64,000 nt of DNA from Dyella amyloliquefaciens (GTDB lineage: Bacteria; Pseudomonadota; Gammaproteobacteria; Xanthomonadales; Rhodanobacteraceae): NCBI RefSeq assembly GCF_004296575.1, contig NZ_SAYT01000007.1, positions 62,001 to 126,000 of the forward strand, written 5' to 3'. Positions 8,542 to 16,195 of this stretch are shown here, piece after piece (within the stretch, counting starts at the first letter, position 1; each line of letters begins with the position of its first letter). Under the pieces are notes generated by a model. It did no database searches. It saw only the letters and a program-made list of their open reading frames with translations, and was not told the origin of the DNA. Position numbers and translations under genes: made by a program.

Positions 8542-9864
8542 TCAGTGCCCCTGCGGCGTGATCGCCGGGTCTTCCGTCGGACAGGAGGGCGGCCCTTTCG
8601 GTGGTGTGCTGTGCGCCATCAGGTTGCGGCGCAGGCCTTGTTCGGGTGTCACCCATAGCTTGCCCTGTTCGGCGCAGTTGGCCGCGTAGTCGAACAGCGC
8701 GCGCATGTTCGCCGGATTGAAATCGATGAAGCTCGTCTCCGGATAGTCGACCGGGATCGATGTCATCAGGAAACGGATGCCCAGTTGCCGGCTGATCGCA
8801 ATGGTCTCGGCGATCGCCTCGCGCGTCTTGAAGGTGAGGCCCGCGCCGAAGCTGCTGATCAGCAGCGGTAGCGTCTTCACGGGTGTGGTCTTCGGGAAGC
8901 GATGGACCTGGCTGTTGACGATCATGTACAGGTTGGCGCCGTGCAGCATCGATAGCGTTTCCGGGTGCAGCTCGGCAATCAGTGGCGTGGTGAATACCGG
9001 TGTGGTCACGCTGCCGTCGACATGCAGTTCGTCATAATGGTGCTCGCCGTCCTGCACGTGGATCAGCACCGGTGGAAACATGCCGGGTACGCTGGCCGAA
9101 GCGACCAGCACGTCGCGGAAGGTGGCGCGTGCGACCTCACCGCCACGGGCGGCAATCGCGCCCATGTCCCACAGCACGGTTTCGCTCTTGTCGAGGTCCG
9201 TGGTGGCGACGACCAGCCGCCGCCCCTTGGCGTTCTCGCGCGCCACAGCTTCGACCATGGCCGGCGTCACGAAGTGGTCGACGAGCTGGTACAGCGAGCC
9301 ATGGTGATGGCCCATCGGTGAAATGAGTCGCGCAAGCAACGTACTTCGTGGCGAGCCGAGCAGGTGTGTCGTGGCGTCGCCACCGAAGGCCTGCTGCATG
9401 GCGTCGTCCCAGTCCGTTCCCAGATAGGCAAATGGCGCGAGCAAGGCGCCCACGCTGACGCCAGTCACCAGTTCGTACTGCGGATGCGTATGCGCACGGC
9501 TGAGGCCGGTGAGCGCGCCTACGCCAAAGGCACCGCCCGCACCGCCGCCGGAGAGCGCCAGGATGTCGATACTGCCGTCGGTCGAGGAGTCGCGGATGCC
9601 CTGGAAGAACTCGGGCGAGCGCTTGGCGAACTGCTCGACATCGGAGGCGAGCAGGCGCACGTGTTCCGTATAGCCTTCGGGTACAGCGCCAGAGATCAGG
9701 CGGGGCGGGGCAGGGCGGCGCGTCGGCGCGCTGCAGGCGGTGAGCAGCGCCAGGGCCATCAGCAGCGGCGCGGTTCGGTGCAAGGCCTTCCCCCAGGCAT
9801 GGATGCAGGGGCGATTGGGCCATGCGGGGTGTGCATCCTGTGTGTGGGCCTCGGGTGCGTGCAC
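8542..9864 (-). CDS. Patatin-like phospholipase lipoprotein
   Basis: Predicted lipid acyl hydrolase anchored to the envelope. The 440-residue reading starts at a GTG with AGGGA seven bases upstream. A hydrophobic segment ending in the lipobox LTAC (Cys44) implies lipidation. The patatin catalytic parts are all present: oxyanion loop SGGGAGGAFG (105-114), nucleophile elbow GVSVG with Ser137, and the dyad Asp283 in VDGSVTTP. The signal peptide is preceded by about 25 extra residues, so an internal start near residue 28 is possible. Substrate is unknown; family members are phospholipase A type enzymes. Confidence 0.85.
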   Translation of the reverse strand: MHAPEAHTQDAHPAWPNRPCIHAWGKALHRTAPLLMALALLTACSAPTRRPAPPRLISGAVPEGYTEHVRLLASDVEQFAKRSPEFFQGIRDSSTDGSIDILALSGGGAGGAFGVGALTGLSRAHTHPQYELVTGVSVGALLAPFAYLGTDWDDAMQQAFGGDATTHLLGSPRSTLLARLISPMGHHHGSLYQLVDHFVTPAMVEAVARENAKGRRLVVATTDLDKSETVLWDMGAIAARGGEVARATFRDVLVASASVPGMFPPVLIHVQDGEHHYDELHVDGSVTTPVFTTPLIAELHPETLSMLHGANLYMIVNSQVHRFPKTTPVKTLPLLISSFGAGLTFKTREAIAETIAISRQLGIRFLMTSIPVDYPETSFIDFNPANMRALFDYAANCAEQGKLWVTPEQGLRRNLMAHSTPPKGPPSCPTEDPAITPQGH

Positions 9865-9886
9865 GGTGTCGTCCCTGTATAGGTTG

Positions 9887-9912
9887 TTCGCGCACAGGGT
9901 GCGCTCCTACAA
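9887..9912 (-). repeat. GTAG-type extragenic palindrome, copy 1 (variant)
   Basis: A single unit on the minus strand: GTAGGA followed by a small hairpin with arms GCGCAC and GTGCGC. Its loop reads CCT where the other copies have CCA. It lies between the patatin and M13 peptidase genes, next to the peptidase terminator. Same family as the units at 17813, 32513, 37719 and 60126. Confidence 0.8.
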
Positions 9913-9931
9913 GAGACGGAGCGGGGCAAAG

Positions 9932-9960
9932 AAAAAGGCGCCGCGTTTGCACGCGGCGCC
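9932..9960 (-). terminator. Rho-independent terminator of the M13 peptidase gene
   Basis: On the minus strand, a perfect 9-base stem GGCGCCGCG / CGCGGCGCC with a six-base loop is followed by TTTTT. It starts 30 bases after the peptidase stop codon. This is a textbook intrinsic terminator. Confidence 0.92.
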
Positions 9961-9990
9961 TTCGGGTCGGTCACGCGGACCGGCTGGGAG

Positions 9991-12102
9991 TTACCAGATC
10001 TTCACCTGCTTGTCGCCCGAACGCACCATCGGATCGGTCGGCTTGCACTGGTACGCGGTAGCGAACGCTTCCATGTTGGACGGAGCGCCGATCGCACGCA
10101 GCGAAGCAGGAGCATGCGGGTCGGTGTTCAGACGCAGCAGTGCTTCCTTCTCGCGGATGTTGCCGCGCCACACGCGGGCCCAGTTGAGGAAGAAGCGCTG
10201 GTCCTGGGTGTAGCCGTCGATCTTCTCGCCGGCTTCCTGCGGGTTCTTCTTCAGCGCCATCTGCAGCGCGTCGTAGGCCGAGTTGAGGCCGCCGAGGTCA
10301 CCGATGTTCTCGCCCAGGGTCAGCTTGCCGTTGACGTGTGCGTCCGGCTTGTCCTGGATCGGCGTGTAGTCGTTGAACTGCTGCACCAACTTGTCGCTGC
10401 GCTCGTCGAACTTCTCGCGATCGGCCTTGGTCCACCAGTTGACGTTGTTGCCTTCGCCATCGAACTGGCTGCCTTCGTCATCGAAGCCATGGCTGGCTTC
10501 GTGGCCGATGACGGCACCGATACCGCCGTAGTTGATCGCGTCGTCGCCATTGGCATAGAAGAACGGCGGCTGCAGGATCGCGGCCGGGAAGTTGATGGTG
10601 TTGTCGGTCGGGTTGTAATAGGCGTTGACCGTCTGCGGGGTCATGCCCCACTCGAGGCGGTCGGTCGGCTTGCCGATCTTGTTGAGGTCGTACTGGTAGT
10701 TGAACTTGGCGGCGGCCATCACGTTGCCGTAGTAGTCGCCCTGCTTGACGTCCAGGCCCGACCAGTCACGCCACTTGTCCGGGTAGCCGATCTTCGGCAG
10801 GAAGGTGTTCCACTTGGCGATGGCCTTCTGCTTGGTCTCGTCGCTCATCCAGTCGAGGTTCTCGATGCGCGCCTTGAGGGCGTTGCGCACGTTGTCGACC
10901 AGCACCTGGGCACGCTCCTTGGCTTCGGGCGTGAACATCTTGGCCACGTACAGCTGGCCGAGCGCTTCACCCATCGACTCGTTCACGCCACCCAGCACGC
11001 GCTTCCAGCGCGGCTTCTGTTCCGGCTGGCCGGAGAGGGTCTTGCCGTAGAAGTCGAAGCGGTTGTCCTGGAATGCCTTGCTGAGGAAGGGCGAGGCATC
11101 GTTGATGGTGTGGAAGCGCAGGTAGGCCTGCCACTGGTCGACCGGTGCGCTGGCGAGCAGCTTGTCGACTTCGGCCATGAACTTCGGCTGCGACAGCGAG
11201 AAGCCCTTGTCGACGGTGACGCCCTGGGCCTTGAAGAAATCTTCCCAGCTGAAGTGCGGGGTGATCTTGTCCGCTTCCTTCACGGTGACGAAGTGGTACT
11301 GGTTGGCCGGGTCGCGCAGTTCAACCGGTGCCAGCGAGGCCTTGGCCAGTTCGGTCTCGAACGCGAGCACCTGGTCGGCCTGCTTCTTCGCATCGGCTTC
11401 GGACACGCCGGTCAGCTGCAACGCCTGGGCAATGTGTGCCACGTAGGCGTCGCGAATGTCCTTGTACTTGTCGTTGAGGTAGTAGTCCTTGGTCGGCAGA
11501 CCCAGGCCACTCTGGAAGACGACACCGATCTGCATCTTGGCGTTCTTGAAGTCGGCGCTGGAGCCGAACTGGAACACCTGCATGTCACCCTCGGCGAAGC
11601 TCTGGGTGAGGTAGTTGGCCACGTCCTTGCCGCTCTTGAGGGCGGCGATGGCGTCGAGCTTGGGCTTGATCGGGTCGAAGCCGGCCTTCTCGATGGCGGC
11701 GTCGTCCATGCCCGAGGCGTACAGGTAGCCGATCTTCTGCTCGATCGAACCGGCCTTGGCGTTGGCGGCGTCCTTGGCGGCGGCGTCGACGATGTCGTGC
11801 TGGGTGTTGAGGCTGTCCTCGGCCAGCTTGTCGAACGCGCCCCAGCGGGTGCGGTCGTTCGGGATCGGGTTGGCGGCGACCCACTTCGCGTTGACGAAAC
11901 CGTTGAAGTCCTGGCAGGCCTGGCCGTTGTCACCCAGCTCGGTCACGTCGAACACCTTCGGCGCGGGAGCCGCAGCCGGTGCGGTCGAAGCGGGGGCAGG
12001 GGCCTGGGCGGTCTGCTCGGCCTGCTCGTGCTTGCCGCAGGCGGTGAGCGACAGGGCCAGGCTGACGGCGAGCGCCAGGGGCTTCAGATACGGTTTGGTC
12101 AT
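9991..12102 (-). CDS. pepO: M13 family metallopeptidase (neprilysin/PepO type) lipoprotein
   Basis: Zinc endopeptidase of the M13 (neprilysin) family, 703 residues. An N-terminal lipobox LTAC (Cys22) after a short hydrophobic signal implies a periplasmic, membrane-anchored enzyme. Zinc-site motifs are HEASHGFDDEG (HExxH, about residue 534) and ENIGDLGG (third ligand Glu, about 597). I take the ATG at 12102, with GAGGGAA upstream and a proper signal peptide right after it, over the longer in-frame reading. A strong terminator follows. The family cleaves peptides of moderate size; the natural substrate is unknown. Confidence 0.93.
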   Translation of the reverse strand: MTKPYLKPLALAVSLALSLTACGKHEQAEQTAQAPAPASTAPAAAPAPKVFDVTELGDNGQACQDFNGFVNAKWVAANPIPNDRTRWGAFDKLAEDSLNTQHDIVDAAAKDAANAKAGSIEQKIGYLYASGMDDAAIEKAGFDPIKPKLDAIAALKSGKDVANYLTQSFAEGDMQVFQFGSSADFKNAKMQIGVVFQSGLGLPTKDYYLNDKYKDIRDAYVAHIAQALQLTGVSEADAKKQADQVLAFETELAKASLAPVELRDPANQYHFVTVKEADKITPHFSWEDFFKAQGVTVDKGFSLSQPKFMAEVDKLLASAPVDQWQAYLRFHTINDASPFLSKAFQDNRFDFYGKTLSGQPEQKPRWKRVLGGVNESMGEALGQLYVAKMFTPEAKERAQVLVDNVRNALKARIENLDWMSDETKQKAIAKWNTFLPKIGYPDKWRDWSGLDVKQGDYYGNVMAAAKFNYQYDLNKIGKPTDRLEWGMTPQTVNAYYNPTDNTINFPAAILQPPFFYANGDDAINYGGIGAVIGHEASHGFDDEGSQFDGEGNNVNWWTKADREKFDERSDKLVQQFNDYTPIQDKPDAHVNGKLTLGENIGDLGGLNSAYDALQMALKKNPQEAGEKIDGYTQDQRFFLNWARVWRGNIREKEALLRLNTDPHAPASLRAIGAPSNMEAFATAYQCKPTDPMVRSGDKQVKIW

Positions 12103-12225
12103 GGGATTCCCTCTCGTGGTTCGCCCAGCGGGCGCTAAGTGATGCCGGTGGCCACGCGCTGCGCAGCGACCGAGTCGGCAATCGTGACCCATCAGGCTAG
12201 GCCGGAGGTCACGGTGCAGACAGTG

Positions 12226-13110
12226 TCAAAGGTCAGGGGCGCGTCCTGCAACCAGGGCCAGCCAGGCCCGCGCGGCCGGGGACAGCGTCGCGTCCTGGCG
12301 CCAGGCCAGCACCATGTTCCAGCGCAGGTCGCTGGTAGCGAGCGGAAGGGGCACCAGGCCGCTGAGCGAGCGCCCTTCGACCACCAGGCGGGGTAGCAGG
12401 GCCACGCCGCCGCCCGCGGCGACCAGGGCCAGGATGAAGTCGACCTGCGCGCTGCGCACCGTTTCCTGCGGGGCCACGCCATGGCGGGCACAGGCCTCGC
12501 GGATCAGCCGGTTCAGGGCGAAACCTTCCTCGAACAGGATCAGCGGGGTTTCGGCGAGCCATTCGAGGCGGAACCGTTTCGCGCCTGCACGCGGGTGCGA
12601 TTGCGGCAGCAGGGCGAGCATGGGCTCGTCGCGCACGGGTTGGTGGGCGAGCCCTTCACCAACCGGTGTCAGCGTGGCGGCGACTTCGATCTCGCCGGCC
12701 AGCACGGCCTGCTCCAGCCGGCGGCTGCCATGCTCGAGCAACTGGATATCGATGTGCGGATGCTGCTGGCGGTAGCGCGCCAGCAGCGGCGCAAACAGCA
12801 CGCTGCTGCCCAGCGGAGGCAGGCCGAGCCGCAGCGTGCCCGCTTTCAGCCCGCGAAGCGCGTCGAGTTCTTCATGCAGTCGAGCAGCCTCGCCCAGCAT
12901 GGCCAGCGCATGCCGATGCACCACTTCGCCGGCCGAGGTGAGCCGCACGCCACCGCGGCCGCGTTCGAGCAAGCGTGCATCCAGTTCGTCTTCAAGCTGG
13001 GCGATGGCCTTGCTCAGCGTGGGCTGGCTCGCGTGGGCGTGCGTGCTGGCGCGGGCAAAGCCGCCGTGGCGCACCACTTCAATGAAGTAACGCAGGCTGC
13101 GCAGATCCAT
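12226..13110 (-). CDS. LysR family regulator, divergent from cidAB
   Basis: LysR-type transcriptional regulator of 294 residues starting at MDLRSLRYFIEV. It has an N-terminal winged helix (SQPTLSKAIAQLEDELDARLLERG) and a substrate-binding domain from about residue 85. An upstream start at 13146 would run through an operator-like dyad and is less likely. The gene faces cidA-cidB across 76 bases that contain two perfect dyads, the arrangement expected for a CidR-like regulator controlling cidAB and itself. The effector is unknown; in staphylococci CidR responds to carbon-overflow metabolism. Confidence 0.87.
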   Translation of the reverse strand: MDLRSLRYFIEVVRHGGFARASTHAHASQPTLSKAIAQLEDELDARLLERGRGGVRLTSAGEVVHRHALAMLGEAARLHEELDALRGLKAGTLRLGLPPLGSSVLFAPLLARYRQQHPHIDIQLLEHGSRRLEQAVLAGEIEVAATLTPVGEGLAHQPVRDEPMLALLPQSHPRAGAKRFRLEWLAETPLILFEEGFALNRLIREACARHGVAPQETVRSAQVDFILALVAAGGGVALLPRLVVEGRSLSGLVPLPLATSDLRWNMVLAWRQDATLSPAARAWLALVAGRAPDL

Positions 13111-13114
13111 GAAT

Positions 13115-13129
13115 ATTCCAATATGGAAT
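13115..13129. promoter_or_regulatory. Operator-like dyad A in the LysR/cid intergenic region
   Basis: ATTCC and GGAAT arms around AATAT, centred 12 bases before the LysR start codon. The T-N11-A pattern of LysR sites is present (TTCCAATATGGAA). The position fits autoregulation. Confidence 0.6.
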
Positions 13130-13134
13130 GCATG

Positions 13135-13159
13135 TGATGGAAACAATTCATTTCCATCA
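13135..13159. promoter_or_regulatory. Operator-like dyad B in the LysR/cid intergenic region
   Basis: Nine-base arms TGATGGAAA and TTTCCATCA, perfect, around CAATTCA. It ends 27 bases before the cidA start and five bases beyond dyad A. Both dyads contain GGAA/TTCC halves, so one LysR protein could bind both as a tetramer. Confidence 0.6.
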
Positions 13160-13186
13160 TAGATGGGGCGGGACTAGCCTGCATCC

Positions 13187-13597
13187 ATGAACTCCCTACA
13201 TGTCCGCATGCGCTGGCTCGCCTGGCGCCGGCCGCTCGTGGCGCGCTGGGCACAAGTGCTGCTGATCGTGCTGGTATGGCAGGCCTGCGATCAGCTGAGT
13301 CGCCACCTCCACCTGCCCATGCCGGGCAGCCTGCTCGCCATGGCCCTGCTGCTGGCGATGCTGCTTGCCGGCGCCGTGCCGGCGGCCAGCCTGCGCCGCG
13401 GTGCGGACTGGCTGCTGGCGGAAATGCTGCTGTTCTTCATTCCTGCGGTGATGGCGGTATGGGAACACCTGCCGCTGATGCGTCAGCAGGGCGCGCGCAT
13501 CCTCGTCGTGATCCTCGTGGGCACGATGCTGGTGATGGGCACGACGGCCTTGCTGGTCGACCTGATGTTCCGCTGGAGGCTGCGTCGTGCGCGCTGA
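13187..13597 (+). CDS. cidA: CidA/LrgA family holin-like membrane protein
   Basis: Small membrane protein (136 residues) of the CidA/LrgA family, with four predicted membrane helices. The family block QLSRHLHLPMPGSLLAMALLLAML is recognisable around residues 36-59 (PMPGSLL is the core). In Gram-positive bacteria the family modulates murein hydrolase activity and cell death. In proteobacteria CidAB/LrgAB-type pairs may also move small organic acids such as pyruvate or glycolate. The gene is followed immediately by cidB with an 11-base overlap and is probably controlled by the divergent LysR protein. Confidence 0.87.
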   Translation: MNSLHVRMRWLAWRRPLVARWAQVLLIVLVWQACDQLSRHLHLPMPGSLLAMALLLAMLLAGAVPAASLRRGADWLLAEMLLFFIPAVMAVWEHLPLMRQQGARILVVILVGTMLVMGTTALLVDLMFRWRLRRAR

Positions 13598-14276
13598 GTG
13601 GCTCTCGCTGCTGTGGCTGGCCGCCACGCTGGGTGGCTATTACGCGTTGAAGCCCCTGTATCGGCGCCATCCCTGTTGGTGGACATCGCCGCTGCTCACG
13701 GTGCCGCTGCTGCTCGCCTTGCTCGGGCTGCTGCTCGGCATGAACTACCCGGTGTACATCCGCGATACGCATTGGCTGGTGCTGATGCTGGGCCCGGCGA
13801 CGGCGGCGTTTGCGTTGCCGATCTTTCGTCATCGCGCGTTGATTCGTGCGCACTGGCCCGCCTTGCTGGTCGGTGTGCTGGGCGGCAGCACGATGGCGAT
13901 CGCCAGCGCGTGGGGGCTTGCCACGTGGTGTGGCCTCGACGATGAAGTGAGGCGCAGCCTGCTGGCGCGCTCCATCACCACGCCCTTGGCCATGCTGATG
14001 TCGGCCGATATCGGTGGCGTGCCGGAACTCACCGCGCTGTTCGTGGTGATCACCGGCGTCGCCGGCATCGCGCTTGGTGAACTGTTGCTGCGCTATCTGC
14101 CGTTGCGTTCTGCGCTGGCACGCGGCGCGCTGTTCGGCGTCGGCGCGCATGGCGCGGGTACGGCGAAGGCATATGACGTGGGCAAGGAAGAGGGCAGCGT
14201 GGCAAGTCTCGCCATGGTGCTTGCGGGCTTGCTCAATGTATTGCTCGCCCCGACGCTCGCGAGCCTGCTGCGGTGA
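13587..14276 (+). CDS. cidB: CidB/LrgB family membrane protein
   Basis: Partner of CidA, 229 residues, LrgB family, with about six to seven membrane helices. Recognisable blocks are LGMNYPVY, LGPATAAFALP and the C-terminal GAHGAGTAKAY (GxxxHxxGTAxA), which is strongly conserved in LrgB. It starts with GTG inside the end of cidA, so translation is likely coupled. Together the two genes form the holin-like or organic-acid transport unit. A stem with a short T-rich tail follows 20 bases after the stop. Confidence 0.9.
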   Translation: MRAEWLSLLWLAATLGGYYALKPLYRRHPCWWTSPLLTVPLLLALLGLLLGMNYPVYIRDTHWLVLMLGPATAAFALPIFRHRALIRAHWPALLVGVLGGSTMAIASAWGLATWCGLDDEVRRSLLARSITTPLAMLMSADIGGVPELTALFVVITGVAGIALGELLLRYLPLRSALARGALFGVGAHGAGTAKAYDVGKEEGSVASLAMVLAGLLNVLLAPTLASLLR

Positions 14277-14296
14277 TGCGCCAAGTGTAAAAATCG

Positions 14297-14324
14297 CAGG
14301 AAAATGCGTCGTTTTCCTGTTATT
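14297..14324 (+). terminator. Candidate terminator after cidB
   Basis: Perfect 8-base arms CAGGAAAA and TTTTCCTG with a seven-base loop, followed by TTATT, 20 bases after the cidB stop. The stem is AT-rich for this genome, so it could instead be a protein-binding dyad for the gene at 14431. Confidence 0.5.
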
Positions 14325-14430
14325 CGACTGTCACTTTCGCAGCCTATCGTTCGTCGAATCCAGCGCTTGGGATAGCCTGATACGGGGATCCCACAGGGGG
14401 GCGCTTCACCGCGACCGTAGGGAGCCTTCC

Positions 14431-16122
14431 ATGCGAAATCACCTCGCAGTCTGCATTGCCGCGTGTGTCCTCAGCCTGTCCGCTGTATCGCTAGCCCAGC
14501 TTCCCGTCCATGCCGAAGAAGCGTCGAACGCTTCGTGGCACCGTGACAAGGACGACCACACGTCCACGCCCATCAAGCATCTCGTGGTGATCTTCCAGGA
14601 GAACGTCTCCTTCGATCATTACTTCGGCACCTATCCTTATGCCGCCAATGCGCCGGGTGAACCGAGCTTCTATGCGCGTCCGTTCACGCCGAAGGCCAAT
14701 GGCCTGACCGCCAGCCTGCTCAACCACAATCCGAACCAGCAGAACAGCGCGAACGGCGCGAGTGCGATCAACCCGTTCCGTCTGTCGCGCGCCCAGGCGG
14801 CCACCGCCGACCAGGATCACGATTACGGTCCGGAACAGCAGGCGTTCCATGGTGGCGCCATGGACCTGTTCCCCAAGTACACCGGTTCGGGCGAAACCCT
14901 GCCCGGCGCGCCGGCTGACGAGAACGGCACCGGCCAGGTGATGGGTTACTACGACGGCAACACGGTCACCGCGTTGTGGAACTACGCGCAGTGGTTCTCG
15001 CTGAACGACAACAGCTACAACACCACGTTCGGTCCTTCCACGCCGGGCGCGCTGAACCTGATTTCCGGACAGACCAACGGCATCACGCAGACGCTCAACG
15101 GCACCGGCGAAGAGATCGACGACGGACAGGGTGGACTCACCCTGATCGGTGACGCGGATCCGGTCGGTGACGTGTGTTCGTCGCCCAGCGGCAACCAGGT
15201 GCAGATGAGCGGCCGCAACGTCGGCGACCTGCTGAACGATGCGCATGTCTCCTGGGGCTTCTTCGAAGGCGGCTTCGACCTCACGCAGGTCAACGCCAAC
15301 GGCACCACGGGCTGCAAGCGCACGACGGTGTCGGCAGTGACCCAGACCACCAAGGCGGATTACATCCCGCATCACCAGCCGTTCCAGTACTACGCCTCCA
15401 CCGCCAATCCGACGCACGTGCGCCCCACCTCGGCCTCGACGGTCGGCCACGAGGGTGATGCCGCCAACCACCAGTACGACCTGTCGGACTTCTACGCCGC
15501 GGTGCAAGCCGGCAATTTCCCGGCCGTGAGCTTCCTCAAGGCGCCGGGCTACCAGGACGGCCACGCCGGCTATTCCGATCCGCTCGACGAACAGCAGTTC
15601 ATCGTGCACGTGATCAACTTCCTGCAGCAGCAGCCTGAGTGGCGCGATACCGCCGTGGTCATTGCCTACGACGATTCCGACGGCTGGTACGACCATCAGG
15701 CGGCACCGCGGGCGAATGCCTCGGCTTCGGCGGCAGATGCGCTGGACGGCGCAGGCGTGTGCAATGCGCGCGGCACGCTGGCGGGCACCGACAGCAAGGG
15801 CAAGCCGGTGCAGGGTCGTTGCGGCTATGGTCCGCGCCTGCCGTTGCTGGTGATCTCGCCGTGGGCACGCAGCAACCATGTCGACCACACGCTGACCGAC
15901 CAGTCTTCCGTCACTCGTTTCATCGAGGACAACTGGTTGCATGGCAAGCGTCTCGGCGGCGGTTCGTTCGATGCCCAGGCCGGTTCGCTGGAGCACATGT
16001 TCGATTTCTTCCAGCCGTTCCCCGGTCATCGCAAGCTGGTGCTGGATGAGCAGACCGGCTTGCCTGTGCAGCAGCCCTCGCCCTGGCCGTGGGCGAGCGC
16101 ACCGCACGGACATCACGGCTGA
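14431..16122 (+). CDS. Phospholipase C / acid phosphatase family phosphoesterase
   Basis: Exported phosphoesterase (563 residues) of the family that includes bacterial phospholipases C and AcpA-type acid phosphatases. A signal peptide covers about residues 1-28. The first conserved motif is HLVVIFQENVSFDHYFGTYP (about 48-67), which contains the metal-binding Glu-Asn and the FDHYFG signature. Further blocks are QWFSLNDNSY with FGPSTPGALNLISG, VIAYDDSDGWYDHQ, and RLPLLVISPWAR. GGGAG lies upstream of the ATG. The protein is secreted or periplasmic; substrate choice between phospholipid and phosphomonoester cannot be read from sequence. A strong terminator follows. Confidence 0.88.
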   Translation: MRNHLAVCIAACVLSLSAVSLAQLPVHAEEASNASWHRDKDDHTSTPIKHLVVIFQENVSFDHYFGTYPYAANAPGEPSFYARPFTPKANGLTASLLNHNPNQQNSANGASAINPFRLSRAQAATADQDHDYGPEQQAFHGGAMDLFPKYTGSGETLPGAPADENGTGQVMGYYDGNTVTALWNYAQWFSLNDNSYNTTFGPSTPGALNLISGQTNGITQTLNGTGEEIDDGQGGLTLIGDADPVGDVCSSPSGNQVQMSGRNVGDLLNDAHVSWGFFEGGFDLTQVNANGTTGCKRTTVSAVTQTTKADYIPHHQPFQYYASTANPTHVRPTSASTVGHEGDAANHQYDLSDFYAAVQAGNFPAVSFLKAPGYQDGHAGYSDPLDEQQFIVHVINFLQQQPEWRDTAVVIAYDDSDGWYDHQAAPRANASASAADALDGAGVCNARGTLAGTDSKGKPVQGRCGYGPRLPLLVISPWARSNHVDHTLTDQSSVTRFIEDNWLHGKRLGGGSFDAQAGSLEHMFDFFQPFPGHRKLVLDEQTGLPVQQPSPWPWASAPHGHHG

Positions 16123-16140
16123 TTGATTGACGTGTCGTCA

Positions 16141-16175
16141 GCGCCCCGGCAGTGCCGGGGCGCTTCGTCGTTTCT
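16141..16175 (+). terminator. Rho-independent terminator of the phosphoesterase gene
   Basis: Ten-base perfect stem GCGCCCCGGC / GCCGGGGCGC with loop AGT, then TTCGTCGTTTCT, 18 bases after the phosphoesterase stop. It precedes the GTG chosen for the oxidase gene, which supports that later start over the one at 16127. Confidence 0.8.
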
Positions 16176-16195
16176 GCAAGCGGAGTTGCCCGAAC

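Noticed and set aside
10114-12138. 674-residue frame antisense to the M13 peptidase gene
   Set aside because: Antisense shadow; Val/Leu/Gly-rich with no family motifs, while the sense strand has intact zinc motifs.
14326-14350. Pho-box-like CTGTCA before the phosphoesterase gene
   Set aside because: Only one half-site; the second CTGTCA repeat is absent.
16127-16195. Upstream TTG start for the multicopper oxidase
   Set aside because: It would put a terminator hairpin inside the coding region and move the Tat signal away from the N-terminus.
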